Part shown: in pieces, positions 18,033 through 26,590 of the stretch
Numbering within the stretch: position 1 is the stretch's first letter
Layout: the number at the start of each line of letters is the position of its first letter
NCBI RefSeq assembly: GCF_003075415.1
Contig: NZ_QDAH01000003.1
Location: 124,001 to 188,000 of the forward strand
Source of the DNA: Microvirga sp. KLBC 81
GTDB lineage: Bacteria > Pseudomonadota > Alphaproteobacteria > Rhizobiales > Beijerinckiaceae
Reading direction: 5' to 3'
Length of the DNA: 64,000 nt
Made by a program: the position numbers and the translations under genes
The notes under the pieces: model-generated
The model's database searches: none
What the model was told of the DNA's origin: nothing
What the model saw: only the letters and a program-made list of their open reading frames with translations

Positions 18033-18910
18033 CACAACCTCTCCCGCACGGTGTCCTGCCAGCGCACGAGCGGCTTGGTGAGAAGAACGAGCAGGCTGTC
18101 CGCGAGCTTGCCGAGCAACGCGAAGGCGATGATCGCGGCCAGGATCTGATCGGGCTTGCCCATCTGCTGCCCATCGACGAGCAGATAACCGAGGCCTTCG
18201 GACGCGCCCATGAACTCGGCGGCGACCACGAACATGAAGCCGAGGCCCAGCCCTGAGCGCAAAGCGATCACCGCCTCGGGCAGAACGGCAGGGAGCAGGA
18301 TGCGCTTGGCGAGCTTGAAGCGCGAGAGGCGGAACACGTGGCCCACTTCCACGAGCTTGCGGTCGACGGACAGGATCGCGCCCGCAATGCCGAGATAGAC
18401 GGGAAAGAACACCCCGACCGCGATCAGCGCCACTTTCGAGGCCTCGAAAATGCCGAGCCAGAGAATGAAGAGTGGCACCCAGGCAATCGAGGGAATGGCA
18501 CGCAAGGCCTGCAGCGTCGGATCGAGCAGGCGGCGAACCGTTTCGCTGGAGCCGGACAACGCACCGAAGACGATGCCGGCGACGGCGCCGATGACGAAGC
18601 CGGTGAGGACGCGCCAGAGCGTGGTCCACACATGCGTCCAGAGTTCGCCTGTTTCAGCGAGCGACCAGAGCGTGGCGAAGATGCGGCTCGGCGGCGGAAC
18701 GAGGCGGCCCTGCGCGAGGCCGAAGCGCACGGCGGCTTCCCAGAGAAGCGCCACGGCGATGGGCAATAAAAAGCCGAGAAGGATGCGCCAGTCGAAGGCG
18801 CGCCGCTTCTCGGCAAGGGAAGGGGCCGCGAGAGCGGCGGCACCCTGTTGGGAGGACCAGGCGGAAGTTGCGGTTTCGCCTGTCACGGCGCTCTCCCGTG
18901 ATGAAGTCAT
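18032..18910 (-). CDS. ssuC: ABC transporter permease, sulfonate type
   Basis: A 292-residue inner-membrane permease of the SsuC/TauC family. About six membrane segments follow an unusually long polar N-terminus of about 45 residues. The EAA-type cytoplasmic loop is visible around residues 190-225 (HVFRLSRFKLAKRILLPAVL, then PEAVIALRSGLGLG). Start and stop both overlap neighbours by one base (TGATG on each side), so binding protein, permease and ATPase are translationally coupled. Confidence 0.9.
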   Translation of the reverse strand: MTSSRESAVTGETATSAWSSQQGAAALAAPSLAEKRRAFDWRILLGFLLPIAVALLWEAAVRFGLAQGRLVPPPSRIFATLWSLAETGELWTHVWTTLWRVLTGFVIGAVAGIVFGALSGSSETVRRLLDPTLQALRAIPSIAWVPLFILWLGIFEASKVALIAVGVFFPVYLGIAGAILSVDRKLVEVGHVFRLSRFKLAKRILLPAVLPEAVIALRSGLGLGFMFVVAAEFMGASEGLGYLLVDGQQMGKPDQILAAIIAFALLGKLADSLLVLLTKPLVRWQDTVRERL

Positions 18911-19878
18911 CAGCGCGATGCGGTGGCGAAGCGGCGGTCGATGAGGGCATCGACGGTCGCCTTCACATTCGTGTCGGCGGGCACCACACCGGCCTGCTGC
19001 AGGGCAAGGCCTGCGGCGAGGATCGTGTCAGCCTGCGGCTGGCCGATGGTGGAGTGCGTGAGTTCCGTGCGCTGCAGCTGACGCTCGATCACCGCTTCCG
19101 GCAGCTTGGTGTAGGTCACGAGAGTCTTCTTCAGCTCCTGCGGGTTGGCGAGGGCATATTTGCGGGCCTCTTCGTAGGCCTTCAGCACACGGCCCACGAG
19201 AGCCGGGTTGTCCTTCGCGAAAGCCTCCGACACGTTCAGCACGCCCCAGGTGTTGGCGGCAGCGTTGCGGTAGAAGAGCTGTGCGCCGCTTTCCGCCTCG
19301 GCAGCCGCCATCAGCGGGTCGAGACCGGCCCAGGCATCCACGTCGCCGCGCTCGAGAGCGGTGCGGCCATCGGGATGCTGAAGCAGAACGAGCTTCACGT
19401 CCTTCTCGGTGAGCTTGGCTTCCTGCAGGGCGCGCACGAGGAAAATGTGCGGATCGGTGCCGCGGGTGACGGCGACCCGCTTGCCTTTGAGATCCTCGAC
19501 CTTGGCGATGCCCGTATCCTTGCGGGTGACGAGGGCGGTCCATTCAGGACGGGAATAGACGTAGATCGACTTGATCGGGTTGCCGTTGATCCTGGCGATC
19601 AGGGCGGCGGCGCCTGCGGTGGAGCCGAAATCGAGGGAGCCGGCGTTGAGGAACTCAAGCGCCTTGTTGGAGCCGAGCGACTGCACCCAGCGGACGGTGA
19701 TGCCGTCCTTCTCCAGTTCCTTTTCCAGGAAGCCCTTGTCCTTCAGGACGAGGCTCACCGGGTTGTAGGTGGCGAAATCGATCTTGATTTCCTTGGGCTG
19801 GGCGAGGGCTCCCGTGGCGAAGGAGGTCAGGCCCGTGGCGAGGGAGGCGGCGAGGAGGAGACGGCGGGTCAGGCTCAT
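18910..19878 (-). CDS. ssuA: ABC transporter substrate-binding protein, aliphatic sulfonate type
   Basis: A 322-residue periplasmic binding protein. The signal peptide (MSLTRRLLLAASLATGLTSF, then ATGALAQ) is cleaved near residue 27. The mature part is a type II solute-binding fold of the SsuA/TauA/NrtA family: FATYNPVSLVLKDKGFLEKE, ALEFLNAGSLDFGSTAGAAA and VAVTRGTDPHIFLVRALQEA. It should bind a sulfonate or similar anion. It is the first gene of the operon, and its leader holds a SAM-II riboswitch and a start-proximal hairpin, so expression should fall when SAM is plentiful. The substrate is inferred. Confidence 0.9.
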   Translation of the reverse strand: MSLTRRLLLAASLATGLTSFATGALAQPKEIKIDFATYNPVSLVLKDKGFLEKELEKDGITVRWVQSLGSNKALEFLNAGSLDFGSTAGAAALIARINGNPIKSIYVYSRPEWTALVTRKDTGIAKVEDLKGKRVAVTRGTDPHIFLVRALQEAKLTEKDVKLVLLQHPDGRTALERGDVDAWAGLDPLMAAAEAESGAQLFYRNAAANTWGVLNVSEAFAKDNPALVGRVLKAYEEARKYALANPQELKKTLVTYTKLPEAVIERQLQRTELTHSTIGQPQADTILAAGLALQQAGVVPADTNVKATVDALIDRRFATASR

Positions 19879-19883
19879 TTTTA

Positions 19884-19910
19884 AGTTCCCATGTTTGGCG
19901 CATGGGAGCT
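19884..19910 (-). promoter_or_regulatory. Start-proximal hairpin in the ssuA leader
   Basis: TCCCATG-N7-CATGGGA (7-bp stem, extended by AG/CT past a mismatch) ends six bases before the ssuA ATG and covers GGGA, the only purine stretch that could act as ribosome-binding site. A second small hairpin (GAACC-ACA-GGTTC, 19912-19924) lies between it and the riboswitch. It is a candidate expression platform. Confidence 0.55.
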
Positions 19911-19935
19911 TGAACCTGTGGTTCTTGAGGCGCCC

Positions 19936-19990
19936 GGCGCTTTAGCTGTACTTGTTTCGCGCCCGCAAGCTGCATGCTCAAATCGGCGCG
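19936..19990 (-). ncRNA. SAM-II riboswitch upstream of the sulfonate-type ABC operon
   Basis: Read on the minus strand, the segment has the SAM-II layout: 5' arm CGCGCC, then GATTTGAGC, a short spacer, then GCTTGCGGGCGCG (the P1 3' arm GGCGCG pairs with CGCGCC), then AAACAAGTACAGCTAAAGC. The conserved blocks of the family (CGCGC-UGAUUUAA-..-GCAAGCGCG-..-AUAAAUGUAGCUAAA) line up in the same order and spacing. SAM-II is a compact H-type pseudoknot found mainly in alphaproteobacteria that lowers expression when SAM binds. It ends 58 bases before the ssuA start. The comparison is from memory of the family sequence, not from a covariance-model search. Confidence 0.82.
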
Positions 19991-20139
19991 TGTTCTTTTT
20001 ATGGAACTGATCGTTTTCTAAGTCAAACAAAATTTCTTATAAAGAACACCCTATCCTTCTTACCGGATAAGTCCAGTCCACTCTTGGGGAGAGGCATCGG
20101 GAGTGATAAGCCGGAACGAGTTTCGACGATGGTTGTTCC

Positions 20140-22887
20140 ATGGCGCTCCAGACCCCCGATGCTATCCTGAAGGCTCTCGGCGACAGGCCCCTCCGCGATG
20201 CGGGGGAGCTGCGGGCCAGGCTCGTGCCCGAACTCAAGCTCTACCTTGAGGAGGGAAGGGCGAGGGGAGAGCAGCAGCTTCTGGATACCCAGGACGGCCT
20301 TGTCTGCGCCAAGTATCTCTCGACGCATATGGACGATCTTGTCCAGCTCGTGCACGACGCTGTGGTGAAGCATCTCTATCCTGCCGGGACCCCCTCCTCG
20401 GGCGAGCGCATCGCCGTCGTGGCGACAGGCGGCTACGGGCGCGGGACCCTGGCTCCAGGTTCGGATGTCGATCTGCTCTTTCTCCTGCCTTACAAGCAGA
20501 CGGCCTGGAGCGAGAGTGTCGTCGAGGCGATGCTCTACGCCCTGTGGGACTTGAAGCTCAAGGTCGGTCACGCCACTCGCTCGGCAGAGGACTGCATTCG
20601 AGAGGCCAGGGCCGACATGACGATCCGCACGGGGCTTCTCGAGGCTCGCTTCCTTTTTGGCGACCGTGCGCTGTTCGACGAGCTCGTGCAGCGCTTCGAC
20701 AAGGAGATCGTTGCGATCTCCGCCCCGGAATTCGTGGACGCGAAATTGAAGGAACGCGATGCGCGGGTGGCGAAGGCTGGTGCCTCGCGTTATCTCGTGG
20801 AGCCCAATGTGAAGGACGGCAAGGGGGGCTTGCGCGACCTCAACACGCTCTTCTGGATCGGCAAATACGTCTACCAGGTGAAGAAGCCGAAGGAGCTCGT
20901 GAAGGCGGGCCTCTTCACACCCGAGGAGTTCAAGCTCTTCCAGCGCTGCGAGGAATTCCTGTGGCGCGTGCGCTGCCACATGCATTTCGCAACCGGTCGC
21001 GCCGAGGAGCGTCTCACGTTCGATCTGCAGCGGGTCATCGCCGAGCGCATCGGCGTCGCGCCGCGCGGTGGCCTGTCGGCGGTTGAGCGCTTCATGAAGA
21101 CTTACTTCCTCATCGCGAAAGACGTGGGCGATCTCACAGCCATCGTCTGCGCCGAACTCGAAGCGCGCCAGACGAAGAAGCGGCCGATGCTCGACCGGGT
21201 GTTCGGCCGTTTCCGCCGCCGTCGCGGTGGGGCGCTCGCGGGGGACGATTTCATCATCGACAACGATCGCATCAACGTGAAGAACGAGGATGCGTTCGGG
21301 CGCGATCCCGTCAACCTGATCCGCCTGTTCTGGCTCGCGGACAAGCATAATCTGCCGATCCATCCTGATGCCACGCGGCTTGCCACCCGTTCGTTGAAGC
21401 TCATCGGACAGAACCTGCGCCGGGATCCCGAGGCCAACAAGCTCTTCCTCGACATCATCACCTCCAAGAACGCGCCGGAGGTGGTTTTAAGGCACATGAA
21501 CGAGGCGGGCGTGCTCGGCCGCTTCATTCCCGATTTTGGCCGCATCGTCGCGATGATGCAGTTCAACATGTATCACCACTATACGGTGGACGAGCATCTC
21601 ATCCGCTCCATCGGTGTGCTCACGGAAATAGAGGCGGGACATCTTGGCAACGAGCATCCGCTCGCCAACCAGATTTTCAATACGATTCAGAACCGCCGCG
21701 CACTTTATGTCGCCGTGTTCCTGCACGACATCGCCAAGGGACGCCCGGAGGATCACTCGATTGCGGGCGCTGCGATTGCGCGCAAGCTCGGGCCGCGCTT
21801 CGGGTTGACGGATGCTGAGACGGATACTGTGGCGTGGCTTGTCGAGCATCACCTGCTCATGTCGAACACGGCACAGAGCCGCGATCTGTCGGATCCCTCC
21901 ACCATCAAGAGCTTCGCCGACGTGGTGCAGACCATGGAGCGCTTGAAGCTCCTGCTCGTGCTCACCATCGCGGACATCAAGGCGGTGGGCCCTGGCACAT
22001 GGACGGGCTGGAAGGGCCAGCTGCTGCGCACGCTCTATTATGAAACCGAAGTGCTGCTCGGCGGCGGCGCGGCGGATATCGCGCGCTCCGATCGCGTCCG
22101 TTTTGCGCAGGAACAGTTGCGCAGCGCGCTTTCCGATTGGCCGGACGAGGAGTTCGAACAATATGCGGCGCGCCACACGCCGGCTTATTGGCTGAAGACC
22201 GATGATGAGCGGCGCGTGAAGCAGGCGCATTTCGTGCGCGCCGCCGACAGGGACGGACGCACGGTCGCCACCTGTTACGAAACCGATCACTTCCGCGGTG
22301 TGACTGAGCTCACCGTCCTGTCCCCCGACCATCCGCGTCTGCTCGCCATCATCACCGGCGCCTGCGCGGCGGCGGGCGGCAACATCGTGGATGCGCAGAT
22401 CTTCACGACCACGGACGGAATGGCGCTCGATACCATCGTGCTCTCGCGCGCCTTCGACCGGGACGAGGACGAGCTGCGCCGCGCGGAGCGCGTCGCCAGG
22501 GCCATCGAACGGGCGCTGAAGGGAGAGGTGAAGATCGCCGATCTCGTAGAGAGCAAGCGGCCGTCCAAGCCTTCACGGGCCTTCAACGTGCCGCCCGAGG
22601 TCACCATCGATAACTCTTTGTCGAGCCGCCAGACCGTCATCGAGATCTCCGGCCTCGACAGGCCCGGCCTGCTCTATGACCTCACGACGGCGCTCGGAAA
22701 GCTCAACCTCAACATCGCCTCCGCCCATATCGTGACCTTCGGCGAGAAGGCGGTGGACGTGTTCTATGTGACGGACCTGACGGGCACCAAGGTGACCCAT
22801 GCCGGTCGTCAGGCCACGATTCGCCGGACCCTGCTCGATGTCTTCAAGACCGAGGAAGCGGAGCAGCCCCAGAAGCGGAGCGCTTGA
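20140..22887 (+). CDS. glnD: Bifunctional [protein-PII] uridylyltransferase/uridylyl-removing enzyme
   Basis: A 915-residue nitrogen sensor that uridylylates PII proteins when glutamine is low and removes UMP when it is high. Domains in order: nucleotidyltransferase with GGYGRGTLAPGSDVDLLFL (residues 97-115, catalytic D109/D111), a helical linker, an HD hydrolase domain with FLHDIAKGRPEDHS (about 528-541), and two C-terminal ACT domains (from about 722 and 833). It is divergent from the sulfonate operon. The stop overlaps the -35 element of a candidate heat-shock promoter for grpE. Confidence 0.97.
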   Translation: MALQTPDAILKALGDRPLRDAGELRARLVPELKLYLEEGRARGEQQLLDTQDGLVCAKYLSTHMDDLVQLVHDAVVKHLYPAGTPSSGERIAVVATGGYGRGTLAPGSDVDLLFLLPYKQTAWSESVVEAMLYALWDLKLKVGHATRSAEDCIREARADMTIRTGLLEARFLFGDRALFDELVQRFDKEIVAISAPEFVDAKLKERDARVAKAGASRYLVEPNVKDGKGGLRDLNTLFWIGKYVYQVKKPKELVKAGLFTPEEFKLFQRCEEFLWRVRCHMHFATGRAEERLTFDLQRVIAERIGVAPRGGLSAVERFMKTYFLIAKDVGDLTAIVCAELEARQTKKRPMLDRVFGRFRRRRGGALAGDDFIIDNDRINVKNEDAFGRDPVNLIRLFWLADKHNLPIHPDATRLATRSLKLIGQNLRRDPEANKLFLDIITSKNAPEVVLRHMNEAGVLGRFIPDFGRIVAMMQFNMYHHYTVDEHLIRSIGVLTEIEAGHLGNEHPLANQIFNTIQNRRALYVAVFLHDIAKGRPEDHSIAGAAIARKLGPRFGLTDAETDTVAWLVEHHLLMSNTAQSRDLSDPSTIKSFADVVQTMERLKLLLVLTIADIKAVGPGTWTGWKGQLLRTLYYETEVLLGGGAADIARSDRVRFAQEQLRSALSDWPDEEFEQYAARHTPAYWLKTDDERRVKQAHFVRAADRDGRTVATCYETDHFRGVTELTVLSPDHPRLLAIITGACAAAGGNIVDAQIFTTTDGMALDTIVLSRAFDRDEDELRRAERVARAIERALKGEVKIADLVESKRPSKPSRAFNVPPEVTIDNSLSSRQTVIEISGLDRPGLLYDLTTALGKLNLNIASAHIVTFGEKAVDVFYVTDLTGTKVTHAGRQATIRRTLLDVFKTEEAEQPQKRSA

Positions 22888-22914
22888 TTTGTGAGCGCTT
22901 CGACCTGATATGTG
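22883..22914 (+). promoter_or_regulatory. Candidate RpoH (sigma-32) promoter of grpE
   Basis: CTTGAT-N16-CTGATATGTG matches the alphaproteobacterial RpoH consensus (CTTG.. and CYTATNTNNG) at all but one -10 base. It overlaps the glnD stop codon and lies 33 bp before the grpE ATG. It has the same spacing as the site before dnaK. Confidence 0.6.
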
Positions 22915-22947
22915 CCCTGACCCTTTCCCTATCCCAGTTGATCGACC

Positions 22948-23571
22948 ATGAATCCGAACGACACGGAAAACCAGAACATGAATCCCCAGGCCGAACCCGC
23001 CAACGGCGCCGAAACCGAGGCTGCCGCTGCGCCCCAGGTTGACCCGGTGGCCGTACTCGAGGCTGAAAAGGCCGATCTGAAGGACAAGCTCCTGCGCCTC
23101 ATGGCGGACATGGAGAACCTGCGCCGCCGCACCGAGCGCGAGATGGCCGATGCCCGCACCTACGCGGTGGCCAATTTCGCCCGCGACATGCTGAACGTGG
23201 CCGATAACGTCCGCCGCGCCATCGAGAGCGTTCCGGAGGATGCGAAGGCCTCGGCCGAAGGCGCCTTCAAGGGCCTCCTCGAGGGCATCGACCTGACCGA
23301 GCGCGACCTTCTCAAGACCCTGGAGCGCCACGGCGTGAAGAAGCTCGACCCACAGGGCCAGAAGTTCGATCCGAACGTGCATCAGGCCATGTTCGAGGTG
23401 CCGAACCCCGACGTGCCGAACGGTACGGTGGTGCAGGTGGTCCAATCCGGTTACGTGATCGGCGACCGCGTGCTGCGTCCGGCCTTGGTTGGCGTGGCCA
23501 AGGGCGGTCCCAAGGCTCCGGCCAACGGCGCGGGCTCCGAGGCTGCCGAAAACTCTTCCTCCGCTTCTTAA
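22948..23571 (+). CDS. grpE: GrpE nucleotide exchange factor
   Basis: A 207-residue co-chaperone that releases ADP from DnaK. The N-terminal 30 residues are acidic and disordered. A long helix follows ([20 protein letters not shown]), and the beta-rich C-terminal head has [20 protein letters not shown] and [20 protein letters not shown], the GrpE signature. In many Rhizobiales grpE sits beside hrcA; here it follows glnD with its own candidate heat-shock promoter. The next gene starts directly after its stop. Confidence 0.97.
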   Translation: MNPNDTENQNMNPQAEPANGAETEAAAAPQVDPVAVLEAEKADLKDKLLRLMADMENLRRRTEREMADARTYAVANFARDMLNVADNVRRAIESVPEDAKASAEGAFKGLLEGIDLTERDLLKTLERHGVKKLDPQGQKFDPNVHQAMFEVPNPDVPNGTVVQVVQSGYVIGDRVLRPALVGVAKGGPKAPANGAGSEAAENSSSAS

Positions 23572-24207
23572 GTGGATCTTCTCCAGCACCTTCCTTTTGA
23601 AGCCATCGGCGTCGCCGTCTTCGCGCTCACGGGCGCGTTGATGGCGGCCCGCAAGGGCATGGACCCGTTCGGCTTCGCCCTGCTTGCCACCCTCACGGGC
23701 GTGGGCGGTGGGACGGTGCGGGATCTCCTCATCGGCACGAGGCCGGTCTTCTGGGTGGGCGATCCCACCGATGTGCTCGTCTGCCTGATCGTTGCCGAGA
23801 TCGTCTTCGCCCTCGGTCCGAAGAACGTGGCGGCCTTGGAGGGCGGGCGGCGCGGCCGCGTGCTCCTCTGGGCGGATGCGCTGGGGCTCGCGCTCTTTGC
23901 CATCACCGGCGCGGCCAAGGCGATGGCCGCCGGCGTCCCCGCCTTGTCGGCCATCGCGCTCGGCACGATTACCGCCACCTTCGGCGGCATCATTCGCGAC
24001 ATCTTCGCAGGCATCACGCCGCTCGTCCTGCGGCAGGAAATCTATGTCACGGCGGCAGCCCTGGGCGCCGCCGTCGCCGTCACCCTGCAGGCCATCGGCC
24101 TTCCGCCCTCGTTGAGTGCAGCAGCAGGTTTTGCCGCTGCCTTCGGATTGCGGGCACTTGCCATCCTGCGCGGGTGGTCTCTCCCGACCTTCCCAAGCCG
24201 GGAGTAG
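23572..24207 (+). CDS. TRIC-family cation channel/UPF0126 membrane protein
   Basis: A 211-residue inner-membrane protein with about seven hydrophobic segments and two homologous halves. The halves carry FALTGALMAARKGMDPFG with GVGGGTVRDLLIGTRPVFW (first) and FAITGAAKAMAAG with TFGGIIRDIFAGITPLVL (second). The duplicated G-G-x-x-R-D motif is the mark of the bacterial UPF0126/TRIC family (YicG-like), whose members form cation-conducting trimers; transported ions and physiology are uncertain. The start is a GTG immediately after the grpE stop (TAAGTG), so the two genes are a unit and may share the heat-shock promoter. Confidence 0.88.
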   Translation: MDLLQHLPFEAIGVAVFALTGALMAARKGMDPFGFALLATLTGVGGGTVRDLLIGTRPVFWVGDPTDVLVCLIVAEIVFALGPKNVAALEGGRRGRVLLWADALGLALFAITGAAKAMAAGVPALSAIALGTITATFGGIIRDIFAGITPLVLRQEIYVTAAALGAAVAVTLQAIGLPPSLSAAAGFAAAFGLRALAILRGWSLPTFPSRE

Positions 24208-24212
24208 TTTTC

Positions 24213-25151
24213 TCAAAAGTTCGTCTCGACCCCATCGGCGATGGCGCGGAAGCGCGGCAGGTTCTGATCCCGCTGCTCCTCGCGCGTGAGGCCGACCATG
24301 CGCACGTAACGGTCGCCGTCGAAGCGGATCGACTGCATCACGACGATAGGCTGGCCCGATTCTGCTTCCGTAGCCCTGGCGACGATCTCATGCCAGTCCT
24401 GGCCTTTCAGACGGAAGGATTCCGAGCGCTCGATGCGGATGTCTTTCAGCACCTGGTTCGAGTAGAGGGCGGTCTGGGCGAATTGCTTGCGCCGCTCGCC
24501 AGGAGGCGGCGGGGGGTGGAGAGAGGTCGCCAGGATCATGATCGGCTGCTCGACGGACTTGATCGTGTCCTTCGGACCATCGGTGAACAGCACGGAATTG
24601 CCGGCCATCACACGCACAGGCCTGAAACCCGCCTTCTCGCCGAGACGGAAGGGCAGGGCGGAGATCTGTTCGTCCAGGGACACGTCATGGCGCAGGGCAA
24701 CGCTCTTGAGGGCGTCGCGAATCTGCGCATCGCTGTAGCCGTCCTGGCCGCCCTGAACCTGGGCCACGACGAGACCGGTCATGGCGTCATCCTTGATCAC
24801 GAGGAGCCATTTGCGGCCTATCTCGGGTCTCGTCATGGTCCCGCTGACGAGAATGGCATTCTTGGAGCCGAGCCTCACATTCTCGCGGGACTTCACCTCC
24901 AGCCCCTGCCTCTTCAGCACCTCTTTCGTGAGCCCGGAGGAGAGCTGATCGAAGGCTTGGGCCGGCATTTCCGCGAAGGTGATCACGGCGGCCCGCTCCT
25001 CGTTCTCGAAGCCGCTGAAGCGCTTCGACAGGGCCATGTCCTGCGGCGGAACGATGCCGATCCGCGAGGCGGGCGGAAAAACGGGCTCGGCGGCCAAGGC
25101 CGCCTGGACCGAGAGGATGAAGCCGAAAGCGGCAACAGAAAGAGCTTTCAT
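24213..25151 (-). CDS. Exported protein of unknown function
   Basis: A 312-residue protein with a clear signal peptide (MKALSVAAFGFILSVQAALA, cleaved near residue 20). The mature part has no motif I can assign to an enzyme. It is rich in beta-type stretches (NAILVSGTMTRPEIGRKWLL, MTGLVVAQVQGGQDG) and has a five-proline run (LHPPPPPGERRK) near residue 212. A periplasmic location is likely. It converges on the TRIC gene with only 5 bp between stops and lies 34 bp downstream of alkB, so it may be co-transcribed with alkB. Confidence 0.75.
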   Translation of the reverse strand: MKALSVAAFGFILSVQAALAAEPVFPPASRIGIVPPQDMALSKRFSGFENEERAAVITFAEMPAQAFDQLSSGLTKEVLKRQGLEVKSRENVRLGSKNAILVSGTMTRPEIGRKWLLVIKDDAMTGLVVAQVQGGQDGYSDAQIRDALKSVALRHDVSLDEQISALPFRLGEKAGFRPVRVMAGNSVLFTDGPKDTIKSVEQPIMILATSLHPPPPPGERRKQFAQTALYSNQVLKDIRIERSESFRLKGQDWHEIVARATEAESGQPIVVMQSIRFDGDRYVRMVGLTREEQRDQNLPRFRAIADGVETNF

Positions 25152-25185
25152 GGAGGCCCCTTGAGCGTTCTTTGTGGCTGTCAGG

Positions 25186-25806
25186 CTAAAGCGGCTCTTC
25201 CACCTTGCGCAAGGTGAGATTGAGCCGTCCTCCCTGCGGCAGCAAGTCCGAGCTGCCGGGGATCAGCCGGTCGATGCCATGATAGATCAGGCGCGCCGGC
25301 CCGCCGAACACGATCGCGTCACCGGATTTCAGGCGGATTGAACGGGTCGGGTCCTTGCGCTCCAGCCCGCCATAACGGAACAGGGCGGTGTCCCCCAGAG
25401 AGAGGGAAACGACAGGCGCGGCGAATTCCTTCTCGTCCTTGTCCTGGTGCAGCCCCATCCGTGCCGCCGGCTCGTAGAAGTTGATCAGGCAGGCATCGGG
25501 CGGGTGCGGATAACCGCTCAACTCGGACCAGGCCTGCTGCACCCGCTCCGGTATGGCAGGCCAGGGTCTTCCTGTCTCGGGGTGGCTCGGCTGGTAGCGA
25601 TAGCCCTCAATGTCGGAGACCCAGCCGAGCCGTCCGCAATTGGTCATGCGGACGGAGAAGGGCTTGCCCGTGCGCGGCATGCGTGGCGTGAAGAGGGGGG
25701 CGACCCGCGTGATCTCGCGCAAGGCTTGCAGAAGCTGCTCCTGCGCGGAGCGATCCAAGTAATCCGGGTAGTAGACGACACCGGGGCTAAGGGTGATGGA
25801 GGGCAT
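25186..25806 (-). CDS. alkB: AlkB, 2-oxoglutarate/Fe(II)-dependent DNA repair dioxygenase
   Basis: A 206-residue enzyme that oxidatively removes methyl groups from 1-methyladenine and 3-methylcytosine. The iron ligands H120 and D122 lie in LHQDKDEKEFAAPVVSLSLG, and H176 in RLIYHGIDR. The 2-oxoglutarate arginines are in GRLNLTLR (R194, R200). The N-terminal substrate lid has NCGRLGWVSDIEGYRYQPSH. The start is the ATG at 25806; the longer frame runs into a family A repeat. A second alkylation-repair gene (ada-like) lies 9 kb away. Confidence 0.95.
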   Translation of the reverse strand: MPSITLSPGVVYYPDYLDRSAQEQLLQALREITRVAPLFTPRMPRTGKPFSVRMTNCGRLGWVSDIEGYRYQPSHPETGRPWPAIPERVQQAWSELSGYPHPPDACLINFYEPAARMGLHQDKDEKEFAAPVVSLSLGDTALFRYGGLERKDPTRSIRLKSGDAIVFGGPARLIYHGIDRLIPGSSDLLPQGGRLNLTLRKVEEPL

Positions 25807-25836
25807 GACCCTATCTGGCACGTTCCGTCTCCGCCT

Positions 25837-25925
25837 GTCATCACCGGCCTTGTGCCGGTGATCCCGATGCAAATAAGCGCAGCACCCTTCCAAAATGAGA
25901 TGGCCGGGACGAGCCCGGCCATGAC
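25837..25925. repeat. Family A palindromic repeat, copy 5
   Basis: GTCATCACCGGCCTTGTGCC to GAGCCCGGCCATGAC, between gpmA and alkB on the same strand. Confidence 0.85.
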
Positions 25926-25947
25926 AGGGGAAAATGCGAAAGGCCCT

Positions 25948-26568
25948 TTATCCCTCCAGCACTTCCTTGCTGGCGACCGTCGTGTCGGTGTTGAGGTGAT
26001 AGACCAGCGGGATGCCGGTCGCGAGCTCGAGGCTGGGGATCGTCTTGGCGGTCAGGCCGTCGAGCACCATCACGAGGGCGCGCAGGGAATTGCCGTGGGC
26101 CGCCACGAGCACGCGCTCGCCGCGCATCACGCGGGGCAGGATCTCGCGGATGTAGTAGGGCAGCACGCGGGCCACCGTGTCCTTCAGGCTCTCGCCGCCG
26201 GGAGGGGGCACGTCGTAGGAGCGGCGCCAGATATGAACCTGCTCCTCACCCCAGCGGGCGCGGGCATCGTCCTTGTTGAGGCCGGAGAGATCGCCGTAAT
26301 CGCGCTCGTTGAGCGCCTGGTCGGCAAAGGTCTTCAGATCCGGCTGGCCGATTTCTTCAAGGATCAGCTTGCAGGTGGCTTGAGCGCGCGACAGGTCGGA
26401 GGTGAAGGCCACATCGAACTGCACGCCCATCTCCTTCAGGCGACGGCCGGCGGTGCGCGCCTCCTCGATGCCGAGAGCGGTCAGGCCCGGATCCTTCCAG
26501 CCGGTGAACAGGTTCTTGAGGTTCCATTCGCTCTGGCCGTGGCGGGCAAGCACAAGAAGGCGATCCAT
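25948..26568 (-). CDS. gpmA: 2,3-bisphosphoglycerate-dependent phosphoglycerate mutase
   Basis: A 206-residue histidine phosphatase superfamily enzyme interconverting 3- and 2-phosphoglycerate in glycolysis/gluconeogenesis. The phosphohistidine motif [20 protein letters not shown] starts at residue 5; the catalytic [13 protein letters not shown] (about residue 82) and the second histidine [13 protein letters not shown] follow. It is shorter than enterobacterial GpmA (about 250), as in many alphaproteobacteria. It follows dapB on the same strand across a 190-bp gap filled by a long inverted repeat. Confidence 0.95.
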   Translation of the reverse strand: MDRLLVLARHGQSEWNLKNLFTGWKDPGLTALGIEEARTAGRRLKEMGVQFDVAFTSDLSRAQATCKLILEEIGQPDLKTFADQALNERDYGDLSGLNKDDARARWGEEQVHIWRRSYDVPPPGGESLKDTVARVLPYYIREILPRVMRGERVLVAAHGNSLRALVMVLDGLTAKTIPSLELATGIPLVYHLNTDTTVASKEVLEG

Positions 26569-26590
26569 GCGAGGCGTTCTCCGCTTTGTT

